Shown here piece by piece: positions 62,246-64,000 of a stretch of DNA of 64,000 nt. The notes under the pieces are model-generated. The model saw only the letters and a program-made list of their open reading frames with translations. It had not been told where the DNA came from and ran no database searches. The stretch comes from Metellina segmentata. Its lineage: Eukaryota > Arthropoda > Arachnida > Araneae > Tetragnathidae. The translations under genes and the position numbers were made by a program. The stretch lies in contig OX375879.1 of the NCBI GenBank assembly GCA_947359465.1, forward strand, positions 93,939,630 through 94,003,629, given 5' to 3'. Numbering within the stretch: position 1 is the stretch's first letter; every line of letters starts with the position of its first letter.

Positions 62246-62365
62246 ATCGTAATTGGCAAGGTAGCCGTTGGCGAGAAATTATCGCCTAGGTGCTTCCTCA
62301 ATCGTTACCATAAGGAAATTTCTCATCCAATCACGATCTCCACCGATCAGCACCTTAATGTCATG
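62246..62365. repeat. Foldback repeat, inverted partner of 52785
   Basis: The segment folds on itself: ATCGTAATTGG...GAGAAATT at the left pairs with AATTTCTCATCCAATCACGATC at the right. It also matches 52785-52900 in complement. Confidence 0.6.
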
Positions 62366-62459
62366 CAGGGTCTAGTTTTATATCTAGCTTTGCAGAAAAA
62401 CTATATAGGTAGGAATATTGTCGGCTTGACATTGTTTTAGACTTTTTAAGTAATACGAC

Positions 62460-62870
62460 TAGCTGTAGGCAGCTGTCCGGGATCAAGCCCGAAGGAAAAA
62501 ATCCGATTACGACACTGCGTAATTTTGAACCACGGTCAGATGACGAGGTCACACATGAGCTGGAATTCCACCCTTTAAACTTCCACAACCTCCTTTGTAC
62601 ACGACGGTCTTTGGATGGATCAAAACTCCCAACCGGTTCACCACAGCCAAGGAGAATAAGTTAAAGACGAGTCAGGATGAATCCCGGAAGGAAATATCCA
62701 CGGACATCATCTCGTAATTTTGAACCACGGTCAGGTGACACCAACATGAGGACATTTGAGGCCTCGACAGATTCAACGTTCACCAGCCACCCATGTATAC
62801 GGCGGTCTTTGAATGGATCAAGTTTCGATCTATCAACCCTGCGGTTTCTAATCTAAAAACTCTACGAATT
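62460..62870 (-). mobile_element. Two old SINE copies in tandem
   Basis: Both contain CGTAATTTTGAACCACGGTCAG in the family A position (about 62518 and 62712) and a GTACACGACGGTCTTTGG-like block. The heads are degraded. They match the subfamily at 12062. Confidence 0.65.
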
Positions 62871-64000
62871 ATGTATTTCCCCTCGAATACCAAGTTTGTA
62901 GTCACTTAAACCAGCCGTTTCTGAATTATGAATTCGTTAAGTTTTGGCTATGAGTTTCCATTCTTATATTGTTTTCCCGACGTATTATTATTTTTTTTCT
63001 TCTGGAAAGATATTCCTGTCTCGTTGATTTGATGCCCACTATTATAGATCTCAAACAAAATTTACGTTGCTTCATTTTAAAATAACGTTTTGCATTTTCT
63101 AGACGAGTTCATGTCATTCGAATTTTACTATGGAATTTGATAACCAATTCATGTATTGAGTAAATTTGAAATCTGTGCAACACGGTTTTAAAAAAGTAAC
63201 AATATTTCATCAAATAATGCAATTGTACATTCGATGCGTTCTTCATATCTACGATGATGAAAGTTTTTGCAGTAATTTGGGATGTTCGTTCTCACGTGTC
63301 GAATCGTTTCAATGTTACACTTTTTGTCTTGTGTAGACTTCGTGCAGTAATATTTTCCCCCAGAGAACTTCTCAATTTGGCCATAATAATATTAACTGCT
63401 CAGAGATATCATGACAATGTCAACTGTTCACTGAATTAGGACCGTTCCAGAATGTTACTATTCGAATTGATCCCAGTTTATAGTAAAGAAACCGTTGTAT
63501 TGCTGAAATGCGAGGGTAATTGAACTGCTTACCTTCATGAATGTGTTCTGCTTGAGCTTGATGATCGTCAGAAAAAAATAGGGATTCCGACAAAAGGATA
63601 TATATTTAGGAATCTTAACGTCCTAGGATGTTAACCAAAAATATTCAGTTATAAGTTTACTGATATCGTTAACATAAAAACACGTTCGTCTTCCTTGCTA
63701 TGTTCGCTTTGCGACTATTATAACACTTATAAATCGACAAATTATGGTTCTTAATTTCCATTAGAATGCTTAAAGTGCTCCCAACCATGGAGGGTGTGAT
63801 ACCACAGAGCGAATTCTAACTGGCAAATTGATTTTTATTATGATGTTCGTAATATTGTAAAGGCGGTATTTTGCAGTATATATCATAATGGATACGTTTC
63901 AGATTCAAATCATCATCCAAGCCAGGATCGCCACATTACCATCCAAGGACGTAACTTGAGGGTGTCAGACGGGGCATGTGCCCCGTGCGCCGGATTGGGA
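62871..64000. other. No supported gene at the window end
   Basis: Somewhat less AT-rich. A 61-codon frame near 63254 ends with ILTAQRYHDNV, faintly like Tc1 transposases. A possible splice donor (GAAG|GTAAGC, minus strand, 63532-63538) follows about 20 open codons but has no supporting partner. GGGGCATGTGCCCC at 63974-63987 is a short palindrome. Confidence 0.3.

Noticed and set aside
63480..63610. Possible minus-strand exon ending GAAG|GTAAGC with about 20 open codons
   Set aside because: The frame begins after a stop with no acceptor or ATG, and no downstream partner exon was found; a 5' UTR exon of an unseen gene remains possible.

Overview
This is AT-rich nuclear DNA from an invertebrate animal, most likely an arthropod. 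That placement rests on intron-rich metazoan genes with GT-AG introns of 0.15-5 kb, animal-type protein families, and a dense load of tRNA-derived SINEs, hAT and Tc1-like elements, a Helitron and a gypsy relic. I cannot place it more precisely from sequence alone. No single open frame is long; the genes appear only when short exons are joined across introns.

Four protein-coding genes can be supported. (1) At 3578-3871 (+) lies the last coding exon of a small-conductance Ca2+-activated K+ channel (SK/KCNN); its other exons must lie to the left of the window. (2) At 37956-22451 (-) lies a complete nine-exon gene for the beta subunit of protein geranylgeranyltransferase type I (PGGT1B, 352 aa), with its three predicted zinc ligands. 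(3) At 38515-43805 (+) lies a complete three-exon mitochondrial seryl-tRNA synthetase (SARS2, 422 aa) with class II motifs but a strongly shortened tRNA-binding arm. (4) At 52064-44841 (-) lies a complete seven-exon U6 snRNA phosphodiesterase (USB1, 275 aa) with both HxS motifs. All exon joins keep frame, and each complete gene has an in-frame stop upstream of the chosen ATG.

Layout: 1-3577 is SK intron filled with transposon debris; 3872 to about 4690 is probably SK 3' UTR; 4.7-22.4 kb is gene-poor and packed with repeats. PGGT1B and SARS2 are head-to-head with 558 bp between their ATGs, suggesting a shared bidirectional promoter. SARS2 and USB1 converge, with stop codons about 1.0 kb apart. 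From 52.1 kb to the end there is no supported gene, only SINEs, a decayed gypsy pol, a hAT element carrying a nested element, and other repeats.

The genes are not a pathway. SARS2 charges mitochondrial tRNA-Ser, PGGT1B prenylates CAAX proteins in the cytosol, USB1 trims the U6 snRNA 3' end, and SK sets neuronal or muscle after-hyperpolarisation. I found no CRISPR, prokaryotic-type operon, rRNA or functional tRNA gene. The most notable items are the short arm of the SerRS, the SINE families that share one tRNA-like head on different bodies, and a series of DNA transposons whose ends and target-site duplications can be read to the base.
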